Shown here: in pieces, positions 33,950-41,517 of the stretch
Position numbering within the stretch: position 1 is the stretch's first letter
Layout of the letters: each line of letters begins with the position of its first letter
NCBI RefSeq assembly: GCF_000813725.1
Contig: NZ_JWLD01000016.1
Coordinates: 62,001 to 126,000 of the forward strand
Source: Leisingera sp. ANG-Vp
Lineage (GTDB): Bacteria; Pseudomonadota; Alphaproteobacteria; Rhodobacterales; Rhodobacteraceae
Reading direction: 5' to 3'
DNA: 64,000 bases
Translations under genes and position numbers: made by a program
Notes under the pieces: generated by a model
What the model saw: the letters and a program-made list of their open reading frames with translations, nothing else
What the model was told of the DNA's origin: nothing
The model's database searches: none

Positions 33950-34003
33950 CCCCGGGTGGGTGCGAAGCGCCCTTCCGTGGGGAGGGTCGGGCGCTGCCCG
34001 GGC
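33950..34003 (+). repeat. Interspersed repeat family B, copy 1
   Basis: CCCCGGGTGGGTGCGAAGCG, CCCTTCCGTGGGGAGGG, and TCGGGCGCTGCCCGGGC. Closely similar elements lie at 55692-55762 and, reversed, at 56974-57051. The outer arms GGGCAGCG/CGCTGCCC type can fold into a long hairpin. Confidence 0.75.
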
Positions 34004-34102
34004 TGCACGCGTCCCAGCCAGTGCAAGCTGCCGCCGTTTTCCCCCTTTCAATCACTGCGCAGAAGGCACAAATCTTGGCGGAACCCCAGAAAACGAGCCG
34101 CC

Positions 34103-34546
34103 ATGATCCTCCGTCTCCTCACTCTCTCCCTCCTGATCCTCTACCCGATCGCCTGGTTTGCCCCCTTGATGAGGGCGGGGCTGCTGCCGATCTTCGGCCT
34201 CAGCGAGGTTTCGGTGATCACCGGCCTGCAGAGCCTTTGGGGCAGTGACGCTGCGCTGGCGCTGATTGTCACCTTCCTTGCGATCTTTGCCCCCTACCTG
34301 AAAACCATCGGGCTGGCGCTGGTGCAGTGGGACCTCCTGGATGCCAAGGTGCAGCCGGTGCTGCATGTGCTGGGCAAACTGGCGATGGCCGATGTGTTCC
34401 TGATCGCGCTTTACATCACGCTGGCCAAGGGCATCGGCCTGGGCACCATTGAAACCGCCTGGGGCCTTTACCTGTTCACCGCCTGCATTCTGGTCTCTCT
34501 TGTTCTTGGAATGGCAACCAAACGGGTACAGGCCGGTTTGAAATAG
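34103..34546 (+). CDS. PqiA-like membrane protein
   Basis: A 147-residue integral membrane protein with four hydrophobic helices. It resembles one half of paraquat-inducible protein A (IFGLSEVSVITGLQSLWGSD, LDAKVQPVLHVLGKLAMADV). PqiA works with the PqiB MCE-domain protein in membrane lipid homeostasis, the same broad theme as MlaEF nearby. Here there is only one half-repeat and no PqiB. The ATG at 34103 opens directly into a membrane helix. Confidence 0.75.
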   Translation: MILRLLTLSLLILYPIAWFAPLMRAGLLPIFGLSEVSVITGLQSLWGSDAALALIVTFLAIFAPYLKTIGLALVQWDLLDAKVQPVLHVLGKLAMADVFLIALYITLAKGIGLGTIETAWGLYLFTACILVSLVLGMATKRVQAGLK

Positions 34547-34676
34547 GCGCCCGTGTTGCATCGGGCAGAACATATCCGCACCCAGCCCAAGGCAGGCAGC
34601 GCCAACCCCTAGGCTCTGATGAATGCGGTCCGCCCTATGCGCCCCACAGGGGCGGGCCAGCACTGTTACCGGCCAC

Positions 34677-35252
34677 TTAGGCCTTCAGTTCGTCCAGCGC
34701 TTCAACGGCTTTCTCGGCTTTTTCTGAAAGGTCATCAAGATCCATGCTGTCACCGCGGGTGCTCTGATCTGCCGCTGCCTCTTCGGCATCAATGCCCGCT
34801 TCAATCATGTTTTTGGCGTTTTCCTTGGCAGAATTATCAAGCTCTGCCGCAGCCAGAAGCCCGTGCTTTTCATTTCGGGTAGCAATCTCATCTGAGAGTG
34901 CATCGACCGCGTCAGAGTATTTCGCCGCGGCAAGAACGGCATGACCCGAAGCTATGACCGAATCGATCGCGCCCGTATGGTCGCCCTGCTCCGCCTTGAG
35001 CCTTCCTTCGGCCCTCAATACAGCTTTTTCCTCTCGAAGCCGCAGCTCTGCAATTGCCGCCTCAGCCTGCTTATCAATAAGGGATGGCGGATCACCTGCC
35101 GCAAACGGATCTTCCTTCGCCTGCTGTTGCGCCTGAGGCTGCCCCGCTGCCAATACCGGATCCTGCGCCGTTCCGGCATTTTGCGCATTTGCATCTGCCA
35201 AAACCTGACCGATGAGTGCAGAGGCAACATTCAAACTGTTCAATGCGATCAT
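34677..35252 (-). CDS. Hypothetical alanine- and glutamate-rich helical protein
   Basis: The 191-residue acidic protein is not recognised. It has an Ala/Gln-rich segment (AAGQPQAQQQAKEDP), a heptad-like helical stretch (DKQAEAAIAELRLREEKAVL), and a C-terminal acidic helix DLDDLSEKAEKAVEALDELK. There is no clear signal peptide, although residues 1-20 (MIALNSLNVASALIGQVLAD) are mildly hydrophobic. The composition is less GC-rich than the neighbours. It is divergent from radA. Confidence 0.6.
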   Translation of the reverse strand: MIALNSLNVASALIGQVLADANAQNAGTAQDPVLAAGQPQAQQQAKEDPFAAGDPPSLIDKQAEAAIAELRLREEKAVLRAEGRLKAEQGDHTGAIDSVIASGHAVLAAAKYSDAVDALSDEIATRNEKHGLLAAAELDNSAKENAKNMIEAGIDAEEAAADQSTRGDSMDLDDLSEKAEKAVEALDELKA

Positions 35253-35568
35253 CTTGAATCTCCCATGACGACCATGGAAGACATACAAAACAACCCTTGA
35301 GGGATATTTAATTCAGAGACACAAATTCGAAAAACTCCTCACGCGGCCCAAATCTGCCGCCACGGCATGCCGCCGACAGCAGCGCGGACTGGCGGATCTG
35401 CGTCCATCGCCGCAATCCCCCCTGCATATGACTGTGTGCACTGCTTGCACCGCGTCAGCGGTGCCGCGCCCAACAGCATCGGGTCATCTTTGGTGATCGC
35501 TCTGCTGGCGGGAGCCCTCCCGACTGCCCGCCCTTGAACAAATGCGGAACATCAGGCAGACAGGCATC
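35253..35568. other. Intergenic region upstream of radA
   Basis: These 316 bases lie between divergent genes. The left third is AT-richer (GGGATATTTAATTCAGAG) and probably holds promoters. I see no gene or RNA in it. Confidence 0.4.
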
Positions 35569-36930
35569 ATGGCTAAAACATCTTTCTCCTGCTCCGCCTG
35601 CGGAGCCAGCTTTTCGAAATGGTCGGGCCGCTGCGAGGGCTGCGGCGAGTGGAACACCATCACCGAGGATCAGGGGCTGTCCTCCGGCCCAGCCAAGAAG
35701 TCGCTGGGCGTCAAGCGCGGGCGCACCATTCAGCTGACCGATCTGTCGGCCAGGGAAACCCCGCCGCCGCGGACCTGCTGCGGTGTGGGCGAGCTGGACC
35801 GGGTGCTGGGCGGCGGGCTGGTGCCAGCCTCGGCGATCCTGGTCGGCGGCGATCCCGGGATCGGCAAATCCACCCTGCTCCTGCAGGCGGCGGCGCGGTT
35901 TGCCCATGCCGGGGTCAAGACAGTTTACGTCAGCGGCGAGGAAGCCAGCGCCCAGGTAAGGATGCGGGCACAGCGGCTGGGGCTGGCGGATGCGCCGGTG
36001 CAGCTGGCAGCGGAAACCAACCTGCGCGACATCCTGACCACGCTGGAGGCGGAGAAGCCGCAGCTGGCGATCATCGATTCCATCCAGACCATGTGGGCCG
36101 ACCATGTGGACAGCGCGCCCGGATCCGTCAGCCAGGTGCGCGCGGCGGCGCATGAGCTGACCACTTTTGCCAAGCGGCACGGGATTTCGGTGATCATGGT
36201 GGGCCATGTCACCAAGGAGGGCCAGATTGCAGGCCCGCGGGTGGTCGAGCATATGGTCGACACCGTCTTGTATTTCGAAGGCGAGCGCGGCCATCAGTTC
36301 CGCATCCTGCGCGCGGTCAAGAACCGCTTTGGCCCGGCGGATGAAATCGGCGTCTTCGAGATGACCGGCGGCGGCCTCAGCGAGGTGATCAACCCCTCGG
36401 CCCTGTTCCTGTCGGAACGCGGCGAGCCCTCGCCCGGCTCGGTGGTGTTTGCCGGTATCGAAGGCACCCGGCCGGTGCTGGTGGAAATGCAGGCGCTGAT
36501 TGCGCCTTCGCCGCATTCGCAGCCGCGGCGCGCGGTGGTGGGCTGGGACAGCTCGCGGCTGGCGATGATCCTGGCGGTTCTGGAGGCGCGCTGCGGCATC
36601 CCCTTTGCCGGGCTGGATGTCTATCTGAACGTGGCCGGCGGCATGAAGATCTCGGAACCGGCTGCCGACCTGGCGGTCGCCGCGGCGCTGCTGAGTGCGC
36701 GGGAGGACGTTGCCCTGCCCGCCGATACCGCCGTTTTCGGAGAAATTTCGCTATCCGGCGCCCTGCGCCCGGCCCCGCAGACCGAAAACCGGTTGAAAGA
36801 GGCGCAAAAACTTGGTTTCACGGCGGCGATTGCCCCTGGCGGCAGCAAATCCATCTCCGTGACCGGCCTGACCCTGCGGAAGGCAAGCGATCTGGCAGGA
36901 TTTGTTGGCGAATTCTTCGGGGCCGGCTAA
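35569..36930 (+). CDS. radA: DNA repair protein RadA (Sms)
   Basis: A RecA-like ATPase that helps branch migration in recombination and repair; 453 residues. It has an N-terminal C4 zinc finger (CSACGASF and CEGCGEWN), Walker A LVGGDPGIGKSTLLLQA, the RadA-specific VKNRFG motif, and a Lon-like C-terminal domain (VYLNVAGGMKISEPAADLAV). The ATG at 35569 gives MAKTSFSCSACG. It is followed by cvpA after 40 bases. Confidence 0.95.
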   Translation: MAKTSFSCSACGASFSKWSGRCEGCGEWNTITEDQGLSSGPAKKSLGVKRGRTIQLTDLSARETPPPRTCCGVGELDRVLGGGLVPASAILVGGDPGIGKSTLLLQAAARFAHAGVKTVYVSGEEASAQVRMRAQRLGLADAPVQLAAETNLRDILTTLEAEKPQLAIIDSIQTMWADHVDSAPGSVSQVRAAAHELTTFAKRHGISVIMVGHVTKEGQIAGPRVVEHMVDTVLYFEGERGHQFRILRAVKNRFGPADEIGVFEMTGGGLSEVINPSALFLSERGEPSPGSVVFAGIEGTRPVLVEMQALIAPSPHSQPRRAVVGWDSSRLAMILAVLEARCGIPFAGLDVYLNVAGGMKISEPAADLAVAAALLSAREDVALPADTAVFGEISLSGALRPAPQTENRLKEAQKLGFTAAIAPGGSKSISVTGLTLRKASDLAGFVGEFFGAG

Positions 36931-36970
36931 AGTCGCCAAAATTTGAAATCGCAGGCAACGGGCGAGGGAC

Positions 36971-37525
36971 ATGGAAGGTTTCACAATCATCGACGGGGTC
37001 GTGGCCCTGGTCATTGTCGTATCGGCGCTGCTGGCCTATTCGCGCGGCTTTGTGCGCGAAGCCATGGCCATCGCCGGCTGGATCGCTGCCGGTGTTCTCG
37101 CCTTTATCTTTGCGCCGCAGGTCGAACCTCTGATGGCGGAGATCCCGGTTGTTGGCGAATTCATTGCCGACAGCTGCGAACTGTCGATCATCGCCGCCTT
37201 TGCAGCCGTGTTTGCCCTGGCGCTGATCGTGGTCTCCTTCTTCACGCCGCTGTTTTCCACCCTGGTGCAGCGCTCTGCGCTTGGCGGACTGGATCAGGGC
37301 GCGGGCTTCTTCTTCGGAGTGCTGCGCGGCATCCTTTTGGTGGCCATTGCCTTCTTCCTCTACAACGTGGTTATGACCGGGCAGAGCTTCACAATTGTTG
37401 ACGAAAGCCGCTCGGCAGAGGTGTTCGAGCGTCTGATCGGCAAGATCGAAGAGCGCAACCCGGAGCAGGCTTTGGGCTGGGTTACCGCGCAGTATGAAGC
37501 ACTGATCGGCGCCTGCGGCCAGTAA
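36971..37525 (+). CDS. cvpA: CvpA family membrane protein
   Basis: A 184-residue inner-membrane protein with four hydrophobic helices, starting MEGFTIIDGVVALVIVVSAL and AYSRGFVREAMAIAGW, which is the typical CvpA opening. In Escherichia coli cvpA is adjacent to purF. Here purF is on the same strand but 4 kb away, with five other genes between. CvpA has been linked to colicin V production and bile or envelope stress; its mechanism is unclear. A terminator follows. Confidence 0.9.
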   Translation: MEGFTIIDGVVALVIVVSALLAYSRGFVREAMAIAGWIAAGVLAFIFAPQVEPLMAEIPVVGEFIADSCELSIIAAFAAVFALALIVVSFFTPLFSTLVQRSALGGLDQGAGFFFGVLRGILLVAIAFFLYNVVMTGQSFTIVDESRSAEVFERLIGKIEERNPEQALGWVTAQYEALIGACGQ

Positions 37526-37556
37526 TTCATAGGGTTTACCACCAAGAGCTGAACAC

Positions 37557-37587
37557 ACGGGCGCCGCACGGGCGCCCGTTTTGCTTT
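37557..37587 (+). terminator. Rho-independent terminator of cvpA
   Basis: ACGGGCGCC (37557-37565) and GGCGCCCGT (37571-37579) form a 9-bp stem with loop GCACG, followed by TTTGCTTT. Confidence 0.88.
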
Positions 37588-37912
37588 GAATTCAAAGAGT
37601 TCACGGAGTTATCCACAAGCGAAGTCCGCCAACGGTTAACAAGGAAAATTTCGATTAACCCTTTGTTAACCAAAAGGAATCGCGATTCGAGGCGGAAATT
37701 CAGCCATCGTTAAAACGGCGGCAAATCTTAACAAATCCTCATCCCGCCAGGGTGAAAGGTTAACAATCCTGCCCAAAAGGCGAGTTTTGTCGCCAAAAAA
37801 TCGTCTCATCCCGAAATGGGACGCAAGCCTGCCCCAATTTGGTCCCAATTCGGCGGCTTGATGGCTTCAACGGCAAAACGCCGGGCCAAAGAAGCTTAGA
37901 AGGGGCAACACG
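37588..37912. promoter_or_regulatory. Long GTTAAC-rich regulatory region upstream of the first Hint gene
   Basis: This AT-rich region contains a perfect DnaA-type box TTATCCACA (37609-37617), GTTAAC at 37634-37639, 37665-37670 and 37759-37764, and the palindrome GAATCGCGATTC (37677-37688). The site TTAACCCTTTGTTAAC (37655-37670) fits the CtrA consensus TTAA-N7-TTAAC exactly. No gene is seen. The density of such sites suggests cell-cycle-type (CtrA) control of the gene at 37913. Confidence 0.55.
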
Positions 37913-38599
37913 ATGCAGCTCGATCACACCACAGATTTCGCCGACTTCCTGCCGGTTGATGTGCTGCTGCTGACCAATCCGCTGCCGCAATCGCTGAAGC
38001 CTGCTCCGGCGCCGAAGCGCAACCGCCTGCGCAGCGGCGGCTTTCTGCCCTCGACCCTGGTGGAGACCGAAGAAGGCTTCAAGCAGGCCCGCGATGTGAA
38101 ACCCGGCGACATGGTGTTCACCTTTGACGGCGGCGCCCAGGAAGTGAAATCCGTGAAACACGCGGTGCCGCGCCTGACCACGCTGATGCATGTTCCTGCC
38201 GGCGCCCTGGGCAATGACACCGACCTGATGCTGCCCTCGGACCAGAAAGTGGTGCTGGAGATGGAAACCGCCGAGCGCCTGTTCGGCCTGCCGGTTGTCG
38301 TCACCAAGCTGATTGCGCTGTCCGGCTACAAGGGCATTGCTCCGGCCGCACCGGAGCGCCTGGGCCGCATCCATTTCGAATTTGCAGAAGAAGAGCTGGT
38401 TTGGGCCGAAAGCGGCATGCTGCTGCCTGCTGGTGACGTGGCAGAGGACTCCGCCTTCCACCAGCTGTCCCTGTCCGAGACCCGCCAGGTGCTGGCAAGC
38501 GACGAAGGCCGCGCTCTGGCCGAGACCGGCATGGGCGAGGAAGACGCCCGCCTGCCCAGCGCCCTGGACAATCTGCTGGACCGCATCCTGGCGGCCTGA
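37913..38599 (+). CDS. Degenerate Hint-domain protein
   Basis: A 228-residue protein. Residues 43-75 (FLPSTLVETEEGFKQARDVK, PGDMVFTFDGG) match the opening of the Hint_2 (hedgehog/intein-like) domain found in Rhodobacteraceae. The N-terminal catalytic Cys or Ser is missing (Gly-Phe-Leu-Pro instead of Cys-Phe-x-x). The usual SPxHR motif reads LPSDQK, so the catalytic His is also lost. Self-cleavage is therefore unlikely; the fold may serve as a binding scaffold. The N-terminal 40 residues are Pro/Leu-rich and there is no signal peptide. AGGGGC precedes the ATG. Confidence 0.75.
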   Translation: MQLDHTTDFADFLPVDVLLLTNPLPQSLKPAPAPKRNRLRSGGFLPSTLVETEEGFKQARDVKPGDMVFTFDGGAQEVKSVKHAVPRLTTLMHVPAGALGNDTDLMLPSDQKVVLEMETAERLFGLPVVVTKLIALSGYKGIAPAAPERLGRIHFEFAEEELVWAESGMLLPAGDVAEDSAFHQLSLSETRQVLASDEGRALAETGMGEEDARLPSALDNLLDRILAA

Positions 38600-38625
38600 C
38601 CCGAAGAATTCCCTCCCCCCCCTCG

Positions 38626-38655
38626 GGCCCGCCTTCGTGCGGGCCTTTCCTTTTT
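38626..38655 (+). terminator. Rho-independent terminator
   Basis: GGCCCGC (38626-38632) and GCGGGCC (38639-38645) with loop CTTCGT, followed by TTTCCTTTTT. Confidence 0.88.
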
Positions 38656-38806
38656 CCGAGCAACCGGTACCACAGCTGCCGGGTCCGGTTGCAAAAGCCA
38701 AGCTGACGGAAATGTGATACACTCCTGAATTGGGGGAACCTGCGGGGCTGACTGTGCGGCATCCCGCCACCGGCGGCCCGCTTTTCCACCTCCAGGGAGA
38801 GTATGA

Positions 38807-39139
38807 ATGCCTAGGTTTATCGTGACTGGAAATTACACCTCCTCTTCGATGAAGGCGATGGTTGAAAACCCGAGCGACCGCGAAGCTGCGGCCGGCGCGA
38901 TTGTGGAGGCAGCCGGCGGCACGCTGGAAAGCTTCTATCTGACCACCGGCGACAGCGATTTTGTGATTCATGTGGACATCAATGATGTCACCTCTCTGCT
39001 TGCCGGGCTGATCGCAGTCGGTGCCAGCGGCTCGGTCAGCAACTTGAAGACCCAGCGCGCCTTCACCTCGGCTGAGTTTGAAGCGATGCAAAGGAAAGCC
39101 GGCCAGATCGCCGGCGCCTACAAGGCACCGGGGAGCTAA
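38807..39139 (+). CDS. GYD domain protein
   Basis: A 110-residue protein of the GYD family (MPRFIVTGNYTSSSMKAMVE, FYLTTGDSDFVIHVDIND), a small ferredoxin-like alpha/beta fold related to dimeric barrel domains. No function is established for the family that I can name. An overlapping ATG four bases upstream opens only a three-codon frame, so 38807 is the real start; AGGGAGAG lies just ahead. It is flanked by terminators and so is probably monocistronic. Confidence 0.88.
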   Translation: MPRFIVTGNYTSSSMKAMVENPSDREAAAGAIVEAAGGTLESFYLTTGDSDFVIHVDINDVTSLLAGLIAVGASGSVSNLKTQRAFTSAEFEAMQRKAGQIAGAYKAPGS

Positions 39140-39165
39140 GCCCCAAGCCATTGCCGGCGAACAGC

Positions 39166-39196
39166 AAGGCCCGTGTGACAGCGGGCCTTTTCCTTT
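39166..39196 (+). terminator. Rho-independent terminator of the GYD gene
   Basis: AAGGCCCG (39166-39173) and CGGGCCTT (39182-39189) form the stem; TTTCCTTT follows. Confidence 0.88.
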
Positions 39197-39385
39197 GCCC
39201 GCCCGCCGGAAAGCCCCGCAGTTCGACCGGCCGGCCCCGGCAGCAAACGGCCCGCCCTGCGGCAAGGCCGCGGATTTACGCTGTTTTCAGCAAATGCGGC
39301 TACCCTTGCTCGGGATTTCGCTTCGAACTGTTCGGAAACCGCGGCTGCTCAGCCTGCCTGAAACAGGAAAGACAAGGGGCTCGCT

Positions 39386-40618
39386 GTGGCCGATCATGTG
39401 AACCAGGCACTCTATCTGGGGGTCCACACCAATTTTTACACGGACAGCGGCGCCGGTCTGATTGGATACTCTGTCGGCTCCGCAGGCTCGCCCGCGTATG
39501 ATACGATCCGGACCGACATCACCCACCATGACTACGGCGGCGACGGCACGGCCTTTTATTCCGACGGCGACGATATCACCTACTCCATCGACGGTGGCGC
39601 GGCGACGACCAGCGGTTTCGAAAACACACTGAATATTACCGCGACCATCACCTACGCCGACGGCACACCGGACTACACCGGCGTCTTCATGGTTGACCAG
39701 ACCGCTGACGGCTCAGTGTTTCTGGTGTCCTGGAGCGATCCCTCAGATCCTGCAAATGCCGCGCTGGTGGCCGGTCCGATTGAATCGATCACAGTCGATA
39801 GCGTCGGCATCTACGATTCCAACATGGGCGACTCCCTGCCCAATGCCGGGGTCATGTTTGTGTGCTTCGCCCAAGGCACGCTTATCGGTACCGGCCCGGG
39901 CCGCAGCAAACGGGTAGAAGATCTCTCCGCCGGAGATGCTGTACAGACCCGCGATCACGGGCTGCAAACGGTGCGCTGGATCGGCTGTCGGCGCCTGCAG
40001 CTGCACACATCGCCGAATATGCAGCCGGTCCGGCTCTCAGCCGGCTCCCTTGGCGAAGGTCTCCCCTTGAGGGACCTGATTGTCTCGCCGCAGCACCGGA
40101 TGCTTGTCCGGTCCCGCATCGTCCAAAGGATGTTCGGCGTGGAGGAAGTGCTGTGCCCGGCAACAAAGCTCACGGCCCTGCCCGGCGTGCAGCCCGCCGC
40201 GGAACTTGCATCGGTCACCTACTTCCACATCCTTCTCGACCGGCATGAGGTCATCTTTGCCGAAGGCGCCCCGGCGGAAAGCATGTTTCTGGGGCCGCAA
40301 GCCAGGATAATGGCAGGAGAGGAGGCGTGGGCGGAGATCTCCAGCCTGTTTCCCGAAGCGGCCTGCGAGGGGTTCCAGCCGGCCCCGGCGCGGCTCCTGG
40401 CCAGCGGGTCCAGCGCATCCGGCCTGGCGTGGCGCCACGCCAGGAACCGGAAACCGCTGTTGTGCTTCGACCGCTGCGGCCATCGCAAGCCGGCAGAGAC
40501 CTATGTGATCTCAGCCGCAGAACCGGGGCACACCCGTGCTCTTGCGCGCGGGCCCGCCGCCTTCCGGCTGCGGAAAACCCGGCCTGCCTATGTTATCTTG
40601 TCGCAAGCTGGATTATGA
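39386..40618 (+). CDS. Hint-domain protein with N-terminal beta-rich domain
   Basis: The protein has 410 residues with a GTG start (AAGGGG upstream). Residues 1-155 form an acidic, beta-rich, Asp/Gly/Thr-rich domain typical of extracellular adhesins or RTX-type proteins. The Hint_2 domain starts at Cys160 (VCFAQGTLIGTG) with EDLSAGDAVQTRDHG and the block-B-like SPQHRMLV (His237). Unlike the Hint protein at 37913, it keeps the nucleophile Cys and the His, so autoprocessing is possible. A low-complexity Arg/Ala-rich tail follows. There is no classical signal peptide; type I secretion is a possibility. rpiB follows after 65 bases. Confidence 0.85.
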   Translation: MADHVNQALYLGVHTNFYTDSGAGLIGYSVGSAGSPAYDTIRTDITHHDYGGDGTAFYSDGDDITYSIDGGAATTSGFENTLNITATITYADGTPDYTGVFMVDQTADGSVFLVSWSDPSDPANAALVAGPIESITVDSVGIYDSNMGDSLPNAGVMFVCFAQGTLIGTGPGRSKRVEDLSAGDAVQTRDHGLQTVRWIGCRRLQLHTSPNMQPVRLSAGSLGEGLPLRDLIVSPQHRMLVRSRIVQRMFGVEEVLCPATKLTALPGVQPAAELASVTYFHILLDRHEVIFAEGAPAESMFLGPQARIMAGEEAWAEISSLFPEAACEGFQPAPARLLASGSSASGLAWRHARNRKPLLCFDRCGHRKPAETYVISAAEPGHTRALARGPAAFRLRKTRPAYVILSQAGL

Positions 40619-40683
40619 CGGCCGGGAACACCTTGATCCCGGGCCGCCGCGCCCCGGCCTTCCACGAACAGGACATCTTCGCC

Positions 40684-41133
40684 ATGACTGCCAGCAAACG
40701 CATTGCCCTCTCCAGCGACCATGCCGCCATCGAACTGCGCCAGGCCGTTGCCGCGCATATCGCCGCCAATGGCTGGGAGGTCGAGGACATCGGCCCGACC
40801 TCTCCGGAAAGCACCCACTATCCCAAGCATGGCGAGGCCGCTGCACGCCTGGTGGCTTCCGGCGACTGCGGTCTGGGTATCGTGCTTTGCGGCACTGGCC
40901 AGGGCATCATGATGGCTGCCAACAAGGTCAAGGGCATCCGCTGCGGCGTCTGCGCGGACACATTTTCGGCCGCTATGATCCGCCAGCACAACAATGCCAA
41001 CATGCTGTCGATCGGCGCCCGCGTCGTCGGTGAGGGTCTGGCGCTGGACATCGTCGACGCCTTCCTGAATGCCGAATTCGAAGGCGGCCGCCACGCCACC
41101 CGCGTGGAGATGATCGAAGCCCTGGAAGGCTAA
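40684..41133 (+). CDS. rpiB: Ribose-5-phosphate isomerase B
   Basis: This interconverts ribose 5-phosphate and ribulose 5-phosphate. The 149-residue protein matches the RpiB/LacAB family: IALSSDHAAIELRQAVAAHI, the catalytic Cys in VLCGTGQGIMMAANKVKGIR, and MIRQHNNANMLSIGARVVG. It supplies ribose phosphate for PRPP and thus for purF downstream, although a 384-base gap separates them. An RpiB with allose phosphate activity is an alternative. Confidence 0.93.
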   Translation: MTASKRIALSSDHAAIELRQAVAAHIAANGWEVEDIGPTSPESTHYPKHGEAAARLVASGDCGLGIVLCGTGQGIMMAANKVKGIRCGVCADTFSAAMIRQHNNANMLSIGARVVGEGLALDIVDAFLNAEFEGGRHATRVEMIEALEG

Positions 41134-41517
41134 CGCCCGAAGACCGCGGGCGGCCTTCTGCGGCCGCCTGCGCTGCCACCGCCGCCGCGGTGCAGCAAGG
41201 ATTTGTGATCCTTTGATGACAGATCGCTAGAAAGCCTCTATGTGAGGGCCGGAACAGGAAACGGATTCGGAGCCACACCGCCTTGCCGCTGCTGCAGACG
41301 CTGCCCGCCTGCCATCGTGGACATGAAGCGACGCGCCTCGCGCGTGCTGCCGTGCACCCGAATGGCACGATGGCCCCGGCCCGTTTTCAGCGTGACGGCC
41401 ATGGCGGACCCAAGGCCTCCCGGTTGGCGCGCGCATGGGGAAATGCGCTAGACTGCCAGCCGAGCCGCTTCCATCAGCAACCGAACAGCAAAGCCTAAGT
41501 GGGATTGGAGCCAGCCA
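41134..41517. other. Intergenic region between rpiB and purF
   Basis: These 384 bases contain a GC hairpin soon after rpiB (GCGGGCGGCC and GGCCGCCTGC, 41148-41172), a possible terminator. I see no gene, and open frames here lack recognisable products. The purF promoter must lie in it; I do not recognise a PurR box or purine riboswitch. Confidence 0.4.

Noticed and set aside
37605-37770. Replication origin
   Set aside because: Only one exact DnaA box is present, with no AT-rich unwinding block plus box cluster and no dnaA or parAB nearby; CtrA-type sites explain the region better.
39386-40618. Intein
   Set aside because: The Hint module is not inserted in a host protein with a C-extein, and there is no homing endonuclease.
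41242-41498. Small genes between rpiB and purF
   Set aside because: Overlapping frames with Arg/Pro-rich composition and no ribosome binding site; no support as genes.
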